36,052 nucleotides of DNA. It comes from Oscillospiraceae bacterium. Lineage in GTDB: Bacteria; Bacillota; Clostridia; Oscillospirales; Oscillospiraceae. This document shows positions 15,485-25,500 of this stretch, piece by piece. The DNA lies in contig JAHHRR010000017.1 in NCBI GenBank assembly GCA_020025655.1, positions 1 through 36,052 on the forward strand, given 5' to 3'. The notes under the pieces were generated by a model. That model ran no database searches and had not been told where the DNA came from. It worked only from the letters and a program-made list of their open reading frames with translations. Both the position numbers and the translations under genes were made by a program. The first letter of the stretch is position 1; each line of letters begins with the position of its first letter.

Positions 15485-16597
15485 TTAATACAGGTCGAGG
15501 GCAACCGCTCTGATTTCGTTTGCTTCCTCAGTTACAATAATTCTCATATTTTCCTGTCTGTTATCTTCCTCATTACCCTTGTAGGTTGTAGAATCGATAG
15601 TAACATCAAGGAAATATACACCATCGCCGGCATAAATCGCATTATTGAGCACAATGGAATTTATATCAAGTTTGGCGGGGTGCTTATGAGCCCAGGAAAT
15701 ACCATCCTGTGCAAGTTTCATGCTTTCATCAAGCTCACTGCCTGCTTTTACAAAGGGTAAAAGTCTGCTGTAACCGTAGTCAGGAGCATACTGACCGGAA
15801 ATGTATGTCTTGTAGCGCTCTACAAAGTGCATTGTAAATTCTTCAAGATGCTGTACCTGTTCCTCGGTCACAGGAACAAGGAACTGTGAATCATCCTGTT
15901 CAGGATCAATAGCAGCAATTTCACCGTTCTCATCATAAATAACGGGATCAAGCTTGCCGAATACATTATCGAACTTATATCTTACCTTTGTAGGCAGAGC
16001 CGGGAATCTTGCATAGTATTCTTCAAGAACATCATAGTGAATTCCGCTTTCAACGATGTACTCTTCACCGAGCTTAATATCATTGAGCTTCACACTGTAT
16101 GTGCTGGGGATAACAACTTCAACAGAAGAATATAAGCCGTTAAAGTCAAATTCCTCTTTATACACCTTCCAGGGCAGCATACCGAATTCAATCTCATCTG
16201 CCTTGGATTCATCCTCAACAAGTGTAACTTCGCCGAACTTATTGTCGCCGCAGTGAAGTCTGTACTTGATAGATTCATCGTCTCTGCTCTCTTTTGCGAC
16301 ACGAACATAGGTAATGTCGTTCTTCAGCATTTCCTTAACTATCTCACCGCATTCAGCGTCAGTCTGAACCTCATGGGGCATATTGGAGATAGTCTCTGCA
16401 ATACCGTCATCCCAGAGATTTTCGCTCAGATGAGCAACATACTCATCCATAACCTTAGTAGGTACTGCATTTTCATACTCAATCGCATAATCCCATACTC
16501 TGCCAAGTCCCATATAAATAAGTACTGCAAGGACAAGCACATACAGACTTATAGCAATTGCATAAATCTTTGAGCCTAAATTTTTCTTTTTAGCCAT
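15485..16597 (-). CDS. membrane-anchored protein of unknown function
   Basis: Protein of 370 residues with a short basic N-terminus and one transmembrane helix at about 11-31, so most of it should lie outside the cell. The rest is acidic with two repeat-like alpha/beta regions. The last 120 residues resemble an NTF2-like shape (helix, then strands ending IRAVALDLY), but this is a weak impression and I do not recognise the family. It has no lipobox and no Cys pair. It lies 18 bases after the NAGPA-like gene and 33 bases before the GT2-GtrA gene, so it probably acts in the same surface-glycan process. GAGGTAAG precedes the ATG. Confidence 0.75.
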   Translation of the reverse strand: MAKKKNLGSKIYAIAISLYVLVLAVLIYMGLGRVWDYAIEYENAVPTKVMDEYVAHLSENLWDDGIAETISNMPHEVQTDAECGEIVKEMLKNDITYVRVAKESRDDESIKYRLHCGDNKFGEVTLVEDESKADEIEFGMLPWKVYKEEFDFNGLYSSVEVVIPSTYSVKLNDIKLGEEYIVESGIHYDVLEEYYARFPALPTKVRYKFDNVFGKLDPVIYDENGEIAAIDPEQDDSQFLVPVTEEQVQHLEEFTMHFVERYKTYISGQYAPDYGYSRLLPFVKAGSELDESMKLAQDGISWAHKHPAKLDINSIVLNNAIYAGDGVYFLDVTIDSTTYKGNEEDNRQENMRIIVTEEANEIRAVALDLY

Positions 16598-16615
16598 GAC
16601 ACACTTACCTCACAA

Positions 16616-17716
16616 TTATTTAAACAGGAATGCATTGGGTAAAAGTCTGGAACTTCCAACACCTGCAGAAGAGCTGTTAATATACTCGCCATTAAGATAC
16701 ATGGCGGAAGATGAACCGCCGTCAAGGTTACAGGCGTTAACAGCACCATAGTCCAACATAATATCACAAAGATCCTGGAAAGTGCATCCAACACTGTGGG
16801 CCTGTCTGCCGTCTACGCAAAGCATAAGGACCGCACCGTCTGCTCTTTGACCGATAGCAGTTCTGGGGTTAACACCACTGGACAATGAATAAGGATCAGT
16901 GGGGACGCCGTTCATGATAAGTATAGGACCAAAAGTAACACCGTCACGGATATTAAGAGCCTTGGCCTCATCATAAGTGAAGTAGCCTGTGTACATAACG
17001 CCCTTATCATCAAATCCTACAAAGCTGTCTGTACCGACCTCATTATAGCATTCACCGCCGATAATGGTCAAACCGTTAGGCTGACCGCCGAGACCTGCAC
17101 CAGAGGGGTCATAGTAACCACCGCCGTTTATACCGCCGATTGCATCATATTTCTTAACATACTGCTCAAGCACAAGTCCGCTGCCGCCGTAATAATCAGG
17201 CATACCAACAAAAACTCTGCTGGGATCAAGAACAGTAATCATATAACCAACAAAGTTTTTACGCTTGATTTCTTCGAGGATGTAGCCGTCACCGTCTTCA
17301 TCTTCAGTGTAATGATAGTCGGGCTTATTTTCCTCACCTTCAGTCGGTGTTCCATCTTCGCCGGGAATATTGATGAGAGATGAGTCAAACTCAGCCTCTA
17401 CCTTCTGATTCTTTTTAGCAACAATTTCCGCAACCTCATCCTCAGTAAGGAATATATTAGGGATAAAGCGGAAGCGTCTTGTTTCAAGCATAGTCATTGT
17501 AAAAGTTTCGCTCAATGCGGAAGACGGTCCCTTAACAAGAACATATTCAAGTCCCAGACCGGCAACTCCGAACATTATACCAGTAGCAAGGATAAAACCG
17601 AAAATACGGTCTATAACTCTGCCAACTTTTTTTCTGCGAATTCTCTTGCGTCTTTTAAGCTTTTCAGCATCAATCTCCTCAGGAGAAAGCTCATTTGTAA
17701 TATTCTCTTTTTTCAA
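16616..17716 (-). CDS. phosphodiester glycosidase (NAGPA-like) family, membrane anchored
   Basis: Protein of 366 residues with a very basic N-terminus (KRRKRIRRKK, 20-29), one transmembrane helix (about 36-58), an acidic linker and a C-terminal domain (about 165-366). This domain has the family pattern SGVNPRTAIGQ, MLCVDGRQ and CNLDGGSSSAMYLNG. Relatives cleave sugar-phosphodiester bonds or take part in exopolysaccharide processing. The catalytic part should be extracellular. The start is TTG, with GAGG about nine bases upstream. It is the first gene of the operon with the membrane-anchored unknown protein and the GT2-GtrA gene. Confidence 0.85.
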   Translation of the reverse strand: MKKENITNELSPEEIDAEKLKRRKRIRRKKVGRVIDRIFGFILATGIMFGVAGLGLEYVLVKGPSSALSETFTMTMLETRRFRFIPNIFLTEDEVAEIVAKKNQKVEAEFDSSLINIPGEDGTPTEGEENKPDYHYTEDEDGDGYILEEIKRKNFVGYMITVLDPSRVFVGMPDYYGGSGLVLEQYVKKYDAIGGINGGGYYDPSGAGLGGQPNGLTIIGGECYNEVGTDSFVGFDDKGVMYTGYFTYDEAKALNIRDGVTFGPILIMNGVPTDPYSLSSGVNPRTAIGQRADGAVLMLCVDGRQAHSVGCTFQDLCDIMLDYGAVNACNLDGGSSSAMYLNGEYINSSSAGVGSSRLLPNAFLFK

Positions 17717-17770
17717 AACACTAACCTCGCAGTATTATTTCTTATACCAGTGTATACGTTTGGAATTAAC

Positions 17771-17782
17771 ATACCTAGGTAT
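17771..17782. promoter_or_regulatory. palindrome, possible operator of the glycan operon
   Basis: ATACCTAGGTAT is a perfect 12-base palindrome that begins inside the -10 box and covers the expected transcription start of the NAGPA-like operon. This position would suit a repressor. Confidence 0.4.
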
Positions 17783-17809
17783 TTTACCATAAGCCGCTTT
17801 TAATAACAA
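17781..17809 (-). promoter_or_regulatory. promoter of the glycan operon
   Basis: On the minus strand TTGTTA (17809-17804) and TAAAAT (17786-17781), spacer 17. Confidence 0.6.
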
Positions 17810-17884
17810 GTATGAATTGAAATTGTTAATAATTAAGTTACTAAGCTTTTTTAATATTTTTAAGCTGAAAGGACTTAAATTTAT

Positions 17885-17917
17885 ATAAAAAAGCCCTGAC
17901 GCAGAGCGTCAGGGCTT
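17885..17917 (-). terminator. terminator of the str operon
   Basis: Perfect 12-bp stem AAGCCCTGACGC (17891-17902) / GCGTCAGGGCTT (17906-17917) with loop AGA. On the minus strand it is followed by TTTTATATAA. It lies 20 bases after the tuf stop. Confidence 0.9.
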
Positions 17918-17936
17918 AAATTAAGCAATTATTAAA

Positions 17937-19139
17937 TTACTCGTTGATCTTTACAACAACACCGGAACCGACAGTACGGCCGCCTTCACGGATAGCGAAG
18001 CGGAGGTTCTCTTCGATAGCGATAGGAGTGATCAGCTCAACATCCATCTCGATGTTATCGCCGGGCATGCACATCTCGGTGCCTTCGGGCAGGTGGATAA
18101 CACCGGTAACGTCAGTAGTTCTGAAGAAGAACTGGGGACGGTAGTTGTCAAAGAAAGGAGTATGACGGCCGCCTTCTTCCTTGGTCAGAACGTAAACCTG
18201 GCATTTGAACTTGGTGTGAGGATGAATGGTCTTGGGAGCAGCCAGAACCTGACCACGCTCAACAGACTTCTTGTCGATACCACGGAGCAGGCAGCCGACG
18301 TTATCGCCAGCTTCTGCGTACTCGAGGGTCTTGTGGAACATCTCGGTACCGGTAACGGTAGTCTCGAGGCGCTCCTCGCGCAGACCAACGATTTCAACCT
18401 TATCGCCAACCTTAACAACACCACGCTCAACACGACCGGTAACAACAGTACCACGGCCGGAGATGGTGAAGACGTCTTCGATAGGCATCAGGAAGGGCAG
18501 GTCGGACTTACGCTCAGGAGTGGGGATCCACTCGTCAACAGCGTCCATGAGTTCCTTGATGCAAGCATACTCAGGAGCGTTAGGATCGGTGGACTCGGAA
18601 ATCAGAGCGTTCAGAGCGGAACCACGGATGATAGGAGTATCATCGCCGGGGAAGCCGTACTCATCGAGCAGCTCACGAACTTCCATCTCAACGAGCTCGA
18701 GCAGTTCGGGGTCGTCCATCTGGTCGCACTTGTTCAGGAAAACAAGAACGGAAGGAACGTTAACCTGACGAGCGAGCAGAAGGTGCTCTCTGGTCTGAGC
18801 CATGGGGCCATCGGGAGCAGCAATAACGAGGATAGCGCCGTCCATCTGAGCAGCACCAGTGATCATGTTCTTGATGTAGTCAGCATGACCCGGGCAGTCA
18901 ACGTGAGCGTAGTGACGCTTCTCGGTCTCGTACTCAACGTGAGAGGTGTTGATTGTGATACCACGCTCTCTCTCTTCGGGAGCCTTATCGATATTGGAGT
19001 AATCGGTGTATTCAGCGTTACCGAGCATTGCGAGGTACTTGGTGATAGCAGCGGTAGTAGTGGTCTTACCGTGGTCGATATGACCGATGGTGCCGATGTT
19101 TACATGGGGCTTGGTTCTGTTGTACATCTGTTTAGCCAT
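17937..19139 (-). CDS. tuf: translation elongation factor Tu
   Basis: GTPase that delivers aminoacyl-tRNA to the ribosome; 400 residues, normal length. G1 GHIDHGKT is at 19-26, G3 DCPGH at 81-85 and G4 NKCD at 136-139; domains 2 and 3 follow. AGGAGG lies upstream of the ATG. It is the last gene of rpsL-rpsG-fusA-tuf, 56 bases after fusA and before a strong terminator. The coding strand is rich in preferred codons, which leaves a long empty open frame on the opposite strand. Confidence 0.98.
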   Translation of the reverse strand: MAKQMYNRTKPHVNIGTIGHIDHGKTTTTAAITKYLAMLGNAEYTDYSNIDKAPEERERGITINTSHVEYETEKRHYAHVDCPGHADYIKNMITGAAQMDGAILVIAAPDGPMAQTREHLLLARQVNVPSVLVFLNKCDQMDDPELLELVEMEVRELLDEYGFPGDDTPIIRGSALNALISESTDPNAPEYACIKELMDAVDEWIPTPERKSDLPFLMPIEDVFTISGRGTVVTGRVERGVVKVGDKVEIVGLREERLETTVTGTEMFHKTLEYAEAGDNVGCLLRGIDKKSVERGQVLAAPKTIHPHTKFKCQVYVLTKEEGGRHTPFFDNYRPQFFFRTTDVTGVIHLPEGTEMCMPGDNIEMDVELITPIAIEENLRFAIREGGRTVGSGVVVKINE

Positions 19140-19195
19140 TAGAATATCCTCCTAATTAAGAATTAAATAAATTTCTAAAATTGAAACTTGCTTGA

Positions 19196-21262
19196 TTATT
19201 TTTTCATAAGAGCTTCCTGAAGGCTCTTGGGCAGCTCAGTAAAGTGGCTGGGCTCCATAGAGTAGGTAGCTCTACCCTGAGTTTTGCTTCTCAGGTCGGT
19301 TGCATAACCGAACATAGTAGACAGAGGAACATTGCTTTCAATGATTGCTCCGCCGTTTTCGATAGTGGTACCGGAAATCTGGCCACGTCTGGAGTTGATA
19401 TCACCCATAACATCACCCATGTATTCATCAGGAGCAGTTACGGTAACCTTCATGATAGGCTCGAGCAGAGTAGGATCTGCCTTCTGGCAGGCTTCCTTAA
19501 ATGCCATGCTACCACAAATCTTAAATGCCATTTCGGAGGAGTCGACTTCGTGGTAAGAACCATCAATGAGGGTAACCTTAACGTCAACAACTTCGTAACC
19601 GGCAAGAACACCGGACTGCATAGCACCCTGAATACCCTGATCGACGCAGGGGATGAATTCCTTGGGAATTGCACCACCGGTGATCTTGTTGATAAACTCG
19701 TAACCCTTACCGGGCTCGTTGGGCTCAACAGTGAGCTTAACGTGTGCGAACTGACCTTTACCACCAGTCTGACGTGCGTATCTGGTATCAACAGTTGCAG
19801 CCTTCTTGATGGTTTCTTTGTAGGAAACCTGAGGCTTACCAACATTAGCTTCAACCTTGAACTCACGAAGCAGTCTGTCTACGATAATTTCCAGATGAAG
19901 CTCGCCCATACCAGCAATGATGGTCTGGCCGGTCTCTTCATCGGTGTAGGTCTTAAAGGTGGGGTCTTCCTCAGCCAGCTTCATCAGTGCAATACCCATC
20001 TTCTCCTGACCGGCTTTGGTCTTGGGCTCGATGGCAACACGGATAACAGGCTCAGGGAACTCCATGGACTCCAGAATGATAGGAGCCTTTTCATCACAGA
20101 GAGTATCACCGGTAGTGGTGTTCTTCAGACCGACTGCTGCGGCGATATCGCCGGAGTAGACCATGTCAATATCTTCTCTGTGGTTGGCGTGCATCTGGAG
20201 GATACGGCCCATACGTTCCTTAACATTCTTAGTGGTGTTAAGAACGGACTTACCGGTTTCAAGAGTACCGGAGTAAACACGGAAGAATCCGAGCTTACCG
20301 ACATAGGGGTCGGTCATAATCTTGAAAGCCAGAGCTGCGAAAGGACCGTCATCGTCGGAGTGTCTATACTCCATCTCATCGGTCTTAGGATTGATACCCT
20401 CGATAGGAGGAACATCCAGAGGAGAAGGCATATAGTCGACGATTGCATCCAGAAGCTTCTGAACGCCTTTGTTTTTATAAGAAGTACCGCAGACAACGGG
20501 AACCATCTCGTTTGCGAGGGTAGCTTTTCTTATAGCATTGCGGATCTGCTGCTGATCGATTTCTTCGCCTTCGAGATACTTTTCCATGATCTCGTCGTCA
20601 AAATCGGAAACAGCTTCCAGCATTTTGGTGTGATACTCTTCAGCAAGGTCACGCATATCCTCGGGGATTTCCTCGGTACGCATATCCACGCCCTTATCAT
20701 CGTAGTATACACGAGCATTCATTTCGACCAGGTCGATGATGCCCTTAAAGTTTTCTTCCTTACCGATAGGAAGCTGAATGGGAACTGCGTTGCACTTAAG
20801 TCTGTCATGAACCATATCGAGAACATGATAGAAGTTTGCTCCCAGGATATCCATCTTGTTGACGTATATCATACGGGGAACATGGTAGTGGTCAGCCTGT
20901 CTCCAAACTGTTTCAGACTGGGGCTCAACACCACCCTTAGCACAAAGGACAGTAACACAGCCGTCGAGAACTCTCAGGGAACGCTCAACTTCTGCAGTAA
21001 AGTCCACGTGACCGGGGGTATCAATGATGTTGATACGGTGATTCTTCCAGAAACAGGTGGTTGCAGCGGAGGTAATAGTAATACCTCTCTCCTGCTCCTG
21101 CTTCATCCAGTCCATAGTAGCAGTACCCTCATGGGTCTCACCTATTTTGTAGTTAACACCGGTGTAAAACAGGATACGCTCAGTAGTGGTAGTTTTACCG
21201 GCGTCGATGTGAGCCATGATACCAATATTTCTTGTTTTTTCAAGTGAAATTTTTCTAGGCAT
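19196..21262 (-). CDS. fusA: translation elongation factor G
   Basis: Ribosomal translocase GTPase, 688 residues. G1 AHIDAGKT is at 17-24, DTPGH about 80-84 and NKMD about 134-137, followed by the usual domains II-V and the C-terminal FGYATDLRSKTQGRA segment. Start chosen with AGGAG eight bases upstream. It sits 18 bases after rpsG, in the conserved str order. Confidence 0.98.
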   Translation of the reverse strand: MPRKISLEKTRNIGIMAHIDAGKTTTTERILFYTGVNYKIGETHEGTATMDWMKQEQERGITITSAATTCFWKNHRINIIDTPGHVDFTAEVERSLRVLDGCVTVLCAKGGVEPQSETVWRQADHYHVPRMIYVNKMDILGANFYHVLDMVHDRLKCNAVPIQLPIGKEENFKGIIDLVEMNARVYYDDKGVDMRTEEIPEDMRDLAEEYHTKMLEAVSDFDDEIMEKYLEGEEIDQQQIRNAIRKATLANEMVPVVCGTSYKNKGVQKLLDAIVDYMPSPLDVPPIEGINPKTDEMEYRHSDDDGPFAALAFKIMTDPYVGKLGFFRVYSGTLETGKSVLNTTKNVKERMGRILQMHANHREDIDMVYSGDIAAAVGLKNTTTGDTLCDEKAPIILESMEFPEPVIRVAIEPKTKAGQEKMGIALMKLAEEDPTFKTYTDEETGQTIIAGMGELHLEIIVDRLLREFKVEANVGKPQVSYKETIKKAATVDTRYARQTGGKGQFAHVKLTVEPNEPGKGYEFINKITGGAIPKEFIPCVDQGIQGAMQSGVLAGYEVVDVKVTLIDGSYHEVDSSEMAFKICGSMAFKEACQKADPTLLEPIMKVTVTAPDEYMGDVMGDINSRRGQISGTTIENGGAIIESNVPLSTMFGYATDLRSKTQGRATYSMEPSHFTELPKSLQEALMKK

Positions 21263-21280
21263 GTGTTACTCCTGACAAGA

Positions 21281-21751
21281 TTACCATCTGAAGTGTGCGA
21301 AAGCCTTGTTGGCTTCTGCATTCTTGTGCATATCTTCGCGCTTCTTAACAGATGCACCAAGATTGTTGCAAGCGTCCATGATCTCGCCTGCAAGGCGTTC
21401 TTTCATGGTCTTTTCGCTGCGCTTGCGGGAATACTCTACAAGCCACCGCAGGGCCAGGGTCTGGCGGCGTGCGGGACGAACTTCGATAGGCACCTGATAG
21501 GTAGCACCACCAACACGGCGAGCTTTTACCTCAAGTGCGGGCATTACGTTGTTCATTGCCTCGGTGAAAGCCTCAAGGGGCTCCTTACCGGTTTTCTCTT
21601 TGATGATGTCAAAAGCGTCGTACACGACCTTCTGAGCAACACCTTTCTTGCCGTCGAGCATAACGCCGTTAATGAGCTTGGTTACAAGCACGGAATTATA
21701 CATAGGATCAGGCAAAATTTCTCTCTTGGGAACATTACCTCTTCTGGGCAC
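21281..21751 (-). CDS. rpsG: 30S ribosomal protein S7
   Basis: Primary 16S rRNA-binding protein of the small-subunit head, 156 residues. The correct start is GTG at 21751, giving the conserved beginning MPRRGNVPKREILPDP, with GGAGG eight bases upstream. A longer in-frame ATG at 21769 lies upstream of that ribosome site. Conserved GGATYQVPIEVRP is present. In Escherichia coli, S7 represses its own operon by binding the S12-S7 gap; here that gap is 124 bases and structured. Confidence 0.97.
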   Translation of the reverse strand: MPRRGNVPKREILPDPMYNSVLVTKLINGVMLDGKKGVAQKVVYDAFDIIKEKTGKEPLEAFTEAMNNVMPALEVKARRVGGATYQVPIEVRPARRQTLALRWLVEYSRKRSEKTMKERLAGEIMDACNNLGASVKKREDMHKNAEANKAFAHFRW

Positions 21752-21875
21752 GTTGCTTCCCTCCTTCATTATAAAATGGGATCAAAGGTACTCGAACACT
21801 TACTTACAGTGTCCGCTGCGCCCCGAGGTTTATCATATATAGATAAACGACAGGGCAAATTTGCCGCTGCGCTGA
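21752..21875 (-). promoter_or_regulatory. structured rpsL-rpsG intercistronic region
   Basis: Contains a 7-bp hairpin GTTTATC/GATAAAC (21828-21848), a smaller one ACACT/AGTGT (21796-21812), a 12-base palindrome GGCAAATTTGCC (21854-21865), and a 9-base direct repeat (GCGCAGCGG on the minus strand, at 21864-21872 and 21813-21821). No promoter or U-tract terminator is visible. Possible S7 autoregulatory site by analogy with E. coli; that is inference. Confidence 0.45.
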
Positions 21876-22301
21876 TTATTTCTTCTTAGCAGCCTTAGGT
21901 CTCTTTGCGCCGTACTTGGAACGGGCCTGCATACGACCGGATACACCCTGTGCATCAAGAGCACCACGAATAATGTGGTAACGTACACCAGGAAGGTCCT
22001 TAACACGACCACCACGAATCATAACAACGGAGTGCTCCTGCAGATTGTGGCCGATACCGGGAATGTATGCTGTTACTTCGTAACCGTTAGTCAGGCGAAC
22101 ACGGGCGATTTTACGCAGAGCGGAGTTAGGCTTCTTAGGAGTAGAGGTACGGACTGCAGTGCAGACGCCTCTCTTCTGAGGGGAGCTCAGGTCGGTTTCC
22201 TTATTCTTAAGGGTGTTCAGGCCGTGCTGCATTGCAGGGGAAGCGGACTGATAGGTAACCTTTTCTCTGCCTTTTCTCACCAGCTGGTTAAAAGTAGGCA
22301 A
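21876..22301 (-). CDS. rpsL: 30S ribosomal protein S12
   Basis: Decoding-centre protein, 141 residues. TPKKPNSALRK (54-64) and PGVRYHI (104-110) are intact, with the Lys residues associated with streptomycin sensitivity. An insertion of about 14 residues near 27-40 relative to E. coli is usual in Firmicutes. AAGGAGGAA precedes the ATG. First gene of the str operon, with its own promoter and a leader hairpin upstream. Confidence 0.98.
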   Translation of the reverse strand: MPTFNQLVRKGREKVTYQSASPAMQHGLNTLKNKETDLSSPQKRGVCTAVRTSTPKKPNSALRKIARVRLTNGYEVTAYIPGIGHNLQEHSVVMIRGGRVKDLPGVRYHIIRGALDAQGVSGRMQARSKYGAKRPKAAKKK

Positions 22302-22334
22302 TTCATTTCCTCCTTTCTTAGATAAATAATATAT

Positions 22335-22362
22335 AAAAAACCTTGAATTCTCAGGGTTTTTT
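22335..22362 (-). terminator. terminator-like hairpin in the rpsL leader (possible attenuator)
   Basis: On the minus strand AAAAAACCCTGA / TCAAGGTTTTTT with loop GAAT: a 12-bp stem with one G-T pair, ending in six T. It lies between the str promoter and rpsL, 33 bases before the start codon, so it would stop transcription before the first gene. Confidence 0.65.
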
Positions 22363-22417
22363 ATCGAAATTGCACAGTGAACTTTTCTTTTACATTTTCA
22401 AGCTCACACAGTTAACG

Positions 22418-22446
22418 ATATTAGCATATTATACAAATTTAGTCAA
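22418..22446 (-). promoter_or_regulatory. promoter of the str operon
   Basis: On the minus strand TTGACT (22446-22441) and TAATAT (22423-22418), spacer 17, in an AT-rich upstream stretch. Predicted start near 22411, leaving a leader of about 110 bases. Confidence 0.75.
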
Positions 22447-22480
22447 GATTTTTTGGCAAATAAATTTTTAAATTTTTGTC

Positions 22481-22519
22481 AAAAAATACTGCCGCTCCAA
22501 CGCTGTGGAGCGGCAGTAT
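22481..22519 (-). terminator. terminator of rpoBC
   Basis: Perfect 14-bp stem (22486-22499 with 22506-22519), loop of 6, followed on the minus strand by six T. It lies 21 bases after the rpoC stop and separates rpoBC from the str promoter. Confidence 0.92.
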
Positions 22520-22540
22520 GCACAACTTTTTCTATTTAAA

Positions 22541-25500
22541 TCAGAGAGCGTTGGTCTTGTCAGTCAGAGCGGACAGATCAACATCTTCAGCGACTTCTGC
22601 GGGAGCTTCTTCCTTGTTATTATCGAACTCACGGTAGCAGGCAAGACCTGAACCGGCAGGGATAAGCTTACCGATGATAACGTTCTCCTTAAGACCGACC
22701 AGATGGTCAACCTTACCCTTGATTGCAGCATCAGTAAGAACCTTTGTAGTCTCCTGGAAGGATGCAGCAGAAAGGAAGCTTTCTGTTGCAAGAGAAGCCT
22801 TGGTAATACCCATAAGCAACTGAGTGTAGGTAGCGTGCTTAAGACCCTCTTCGCCGTTTGCAATACGCTGATCGATCAGCTTGTTTGCATCCTTGATGGC
22901 GGAGATATCAACAGTAGCACCGGAAAGCAGATCGGTATCGCCTGCCTCCTCGACTCTGACCTTACGCATCATCTGGCGGACAATAACTTCAATGTGCTTG
23001 TCGTTAATGTCAACACCCTGCTGACGGTAAACCTTCTGAACCTCAGAAGTAATGTAGCTGCGAACACCCTGACGGCCGAACTCGTCGTCGTCAATACCGC
23101 GTATACGCAGAACTTCGTGGGGATTAAGAGCACCGGAAGTGAGTTCCTGACCCTTATCTACATGGTCACCGTTGTGAACAAGAATACCGGCAGAGTGAGC
23201 AACATTATAAACAGTTACGCTGCCGTCGGCATCGCTTGTGAGCTTAAGAGCATACATAACGCCCTTCTTTGCCTCTTCGATATTAACAACACCGGAGTAC
23301 TCAGCAAGGATAGCCATCTTCTTGGGCTTACGAGCCTCGAACAGTTCTTCAACTCGAGGAAGACCCTGAGTAATATCGTCACCTGCAACACCACCGGTAT
23401 GGAAGGTACGCATTGTAAGCTGAGTACCGGGTTCACCGATGGACTGAGCAGCAATAACACCGACAGCCTCACCTGCGTTAACGGGCTTGCCAAGAGCAAG
23501 GTTAAGACCATAGCACTTAGCGCAGACACCGGTTCTTGCTTCGCAGGTAAGAACGCTTCTGATGTAAGCCTTGTGAATATTGTGAGCTTCCATAACCTCT
23601 GCATCATCAGATGTGAGCATATGGTTGGTATCAAAGATGATTTCACCGGTAACGGGATCAACGATATCCTTTGCGGGGAAGCGGCCGTGAATTGCAGTAC
23701 CGAGGCTTTCAACAACCTGGCCTCTGTCATATACAGCGCTGGCCCAGACACCTTCGGTGGTGCCGCAGTCAGGCTCACGGATAATAACATCCTGGCAGAC
23801 ATCAACCATACGACGGGTCAGGTAACCGGAGTCTGCGGTACGCAGAGCGGTATCAGCCATACCCTTTCGAGCACCTCTGGTGGAAATGAAGTATTCCAAA
23901 ACAGAAAGGCCTTCACGGAAGTTGGACTTAACAGGAATTTCGATAGTCTTACCGGCGGTGTTAGCCATAAGGCCTCGCATACCAGCCAGCTGACGAATCT
24001 GGTTCATGGAGCCTCGAGCACCGGAGTTAGCCATCATGTAAATGGGGTTGTACTCATCAAGGCAGTTCTGCAGAGCTTCGGTAACTTCCTTAGTGGTCTT
24101 TTCCCACTCGGAAACAACCAGTCTGTAACGCTCATCGTCAGTAATGAAGCCTCGCTTATACTGACGTTCAATCTTAACAGTTTCCTGCTCAGTTGCCTTG
24201 ATCATTTCATTCTTAGCAGAAGGAACGGTCATATCAGCAACGGAAATGGTGATTGCAGCCTTAGTGGAGTACTTGTAGCCCATAGCCTTGATGGAGTCAA
24301 GAACTTCAGCAGACTTGGTGAAGCCGTATCTCTTAATGCAGCGGTCGATAATATCGCCCAGCTGTTTCTTACCGACCTGGAAGCCGATTTCGTGATCGAA
24401 TTCGTGCGCAGGATCAGTACGATCAACATATCCCAGATCCTGAGGAATGGGAGCGTTGAAGATGATACGTCCGACAGTAGTAGTGATGATCTTCTGAACA
24501 TCAACACCGTCAATATTCTTGGTAACTCTCAGGCGGATAGGAGCATGAAGTCCCACAACGCCTTCGTTGTATGCCATGATAGCTTCGTTGTCATCACGGT
24601 AGATGAGGATAGGCTTGTAGGTAGCAATCTGCTTGCCTTCCTTCTTAGCCTGAAGGTTTGCTTCATATATAACATCACCGTCGGTGAGTACGCCTGCCTC
24701 AAGGCCGGTGTCACCGGGATCGTCAACGAGCAGCTGTTCGGCACCCTTTTCTGCGCTGCCTATGCGAACCATAGTCAGGTAGTAGGAACCGAGGATCATA
24801 TCCTGAGTAGGAACGGTAACAGGATGACCGTCCTGAGGACGAAGCAGGTTGTTTGCAGAAAGCATCAGAATTCTTGCCTCAGCCTGAGCCTCAGAAGAAA
24901 GGGGCAGATGGATAGCCATCTGGTCACCATCGAAGTCTGCGTTATAAGCGGTGCAGACCAGAGGATGCAGGCGAAGTGCACGGCCTTCAACAAGGACAGG
25001 CTCGAATGCCTGAATACCAAGTCTGTGCAGTGTAGGCGCACGGTTCAGCAGAACAGGATGCTCCTTGATAACGCTTTCAAGAGCGTCCCAAACCTCGGTC
25101 TTCTGCTTATCAACCATCTTCTTAGCAGATTTAATATTATTTGCAACACCGTCCTCAACCAGCTTCTTCATAACGAAGGGGCGGAAGAGCTCGATTGCCA
25201 TTTCCTTAGGAACACCGCACTGGTAGATCTTAAGGTCAGGACCGACAACGATAACAGAACGGCCGGAGTAGTCAACACGCTTACCCAGCAGGTTCTGACG
25301 GAAACGTCCCTGCTTACCCTTAAGCATATCGCTCAGGGACTTAAGAGCACGGGAGTTTGCGCCGGTAACAGCTCTGCCGCGGCGGCCGTTATCGATAAGA
25401 GCATCAACAGCTTCCTGAAGCATACGCTTCTCGTTTCTGACAATGATGTCAGGAGCATTGAGCTGCATCAGTCTCTTCAGACGGTTGTTTCTGTTGATAA

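Noticed and set aside
19244..21247. 667-codon frame opposite fusA
   Set aside because: Same codon-bias shadow; no ribosome site or promoter, and fusA is unambiguous.
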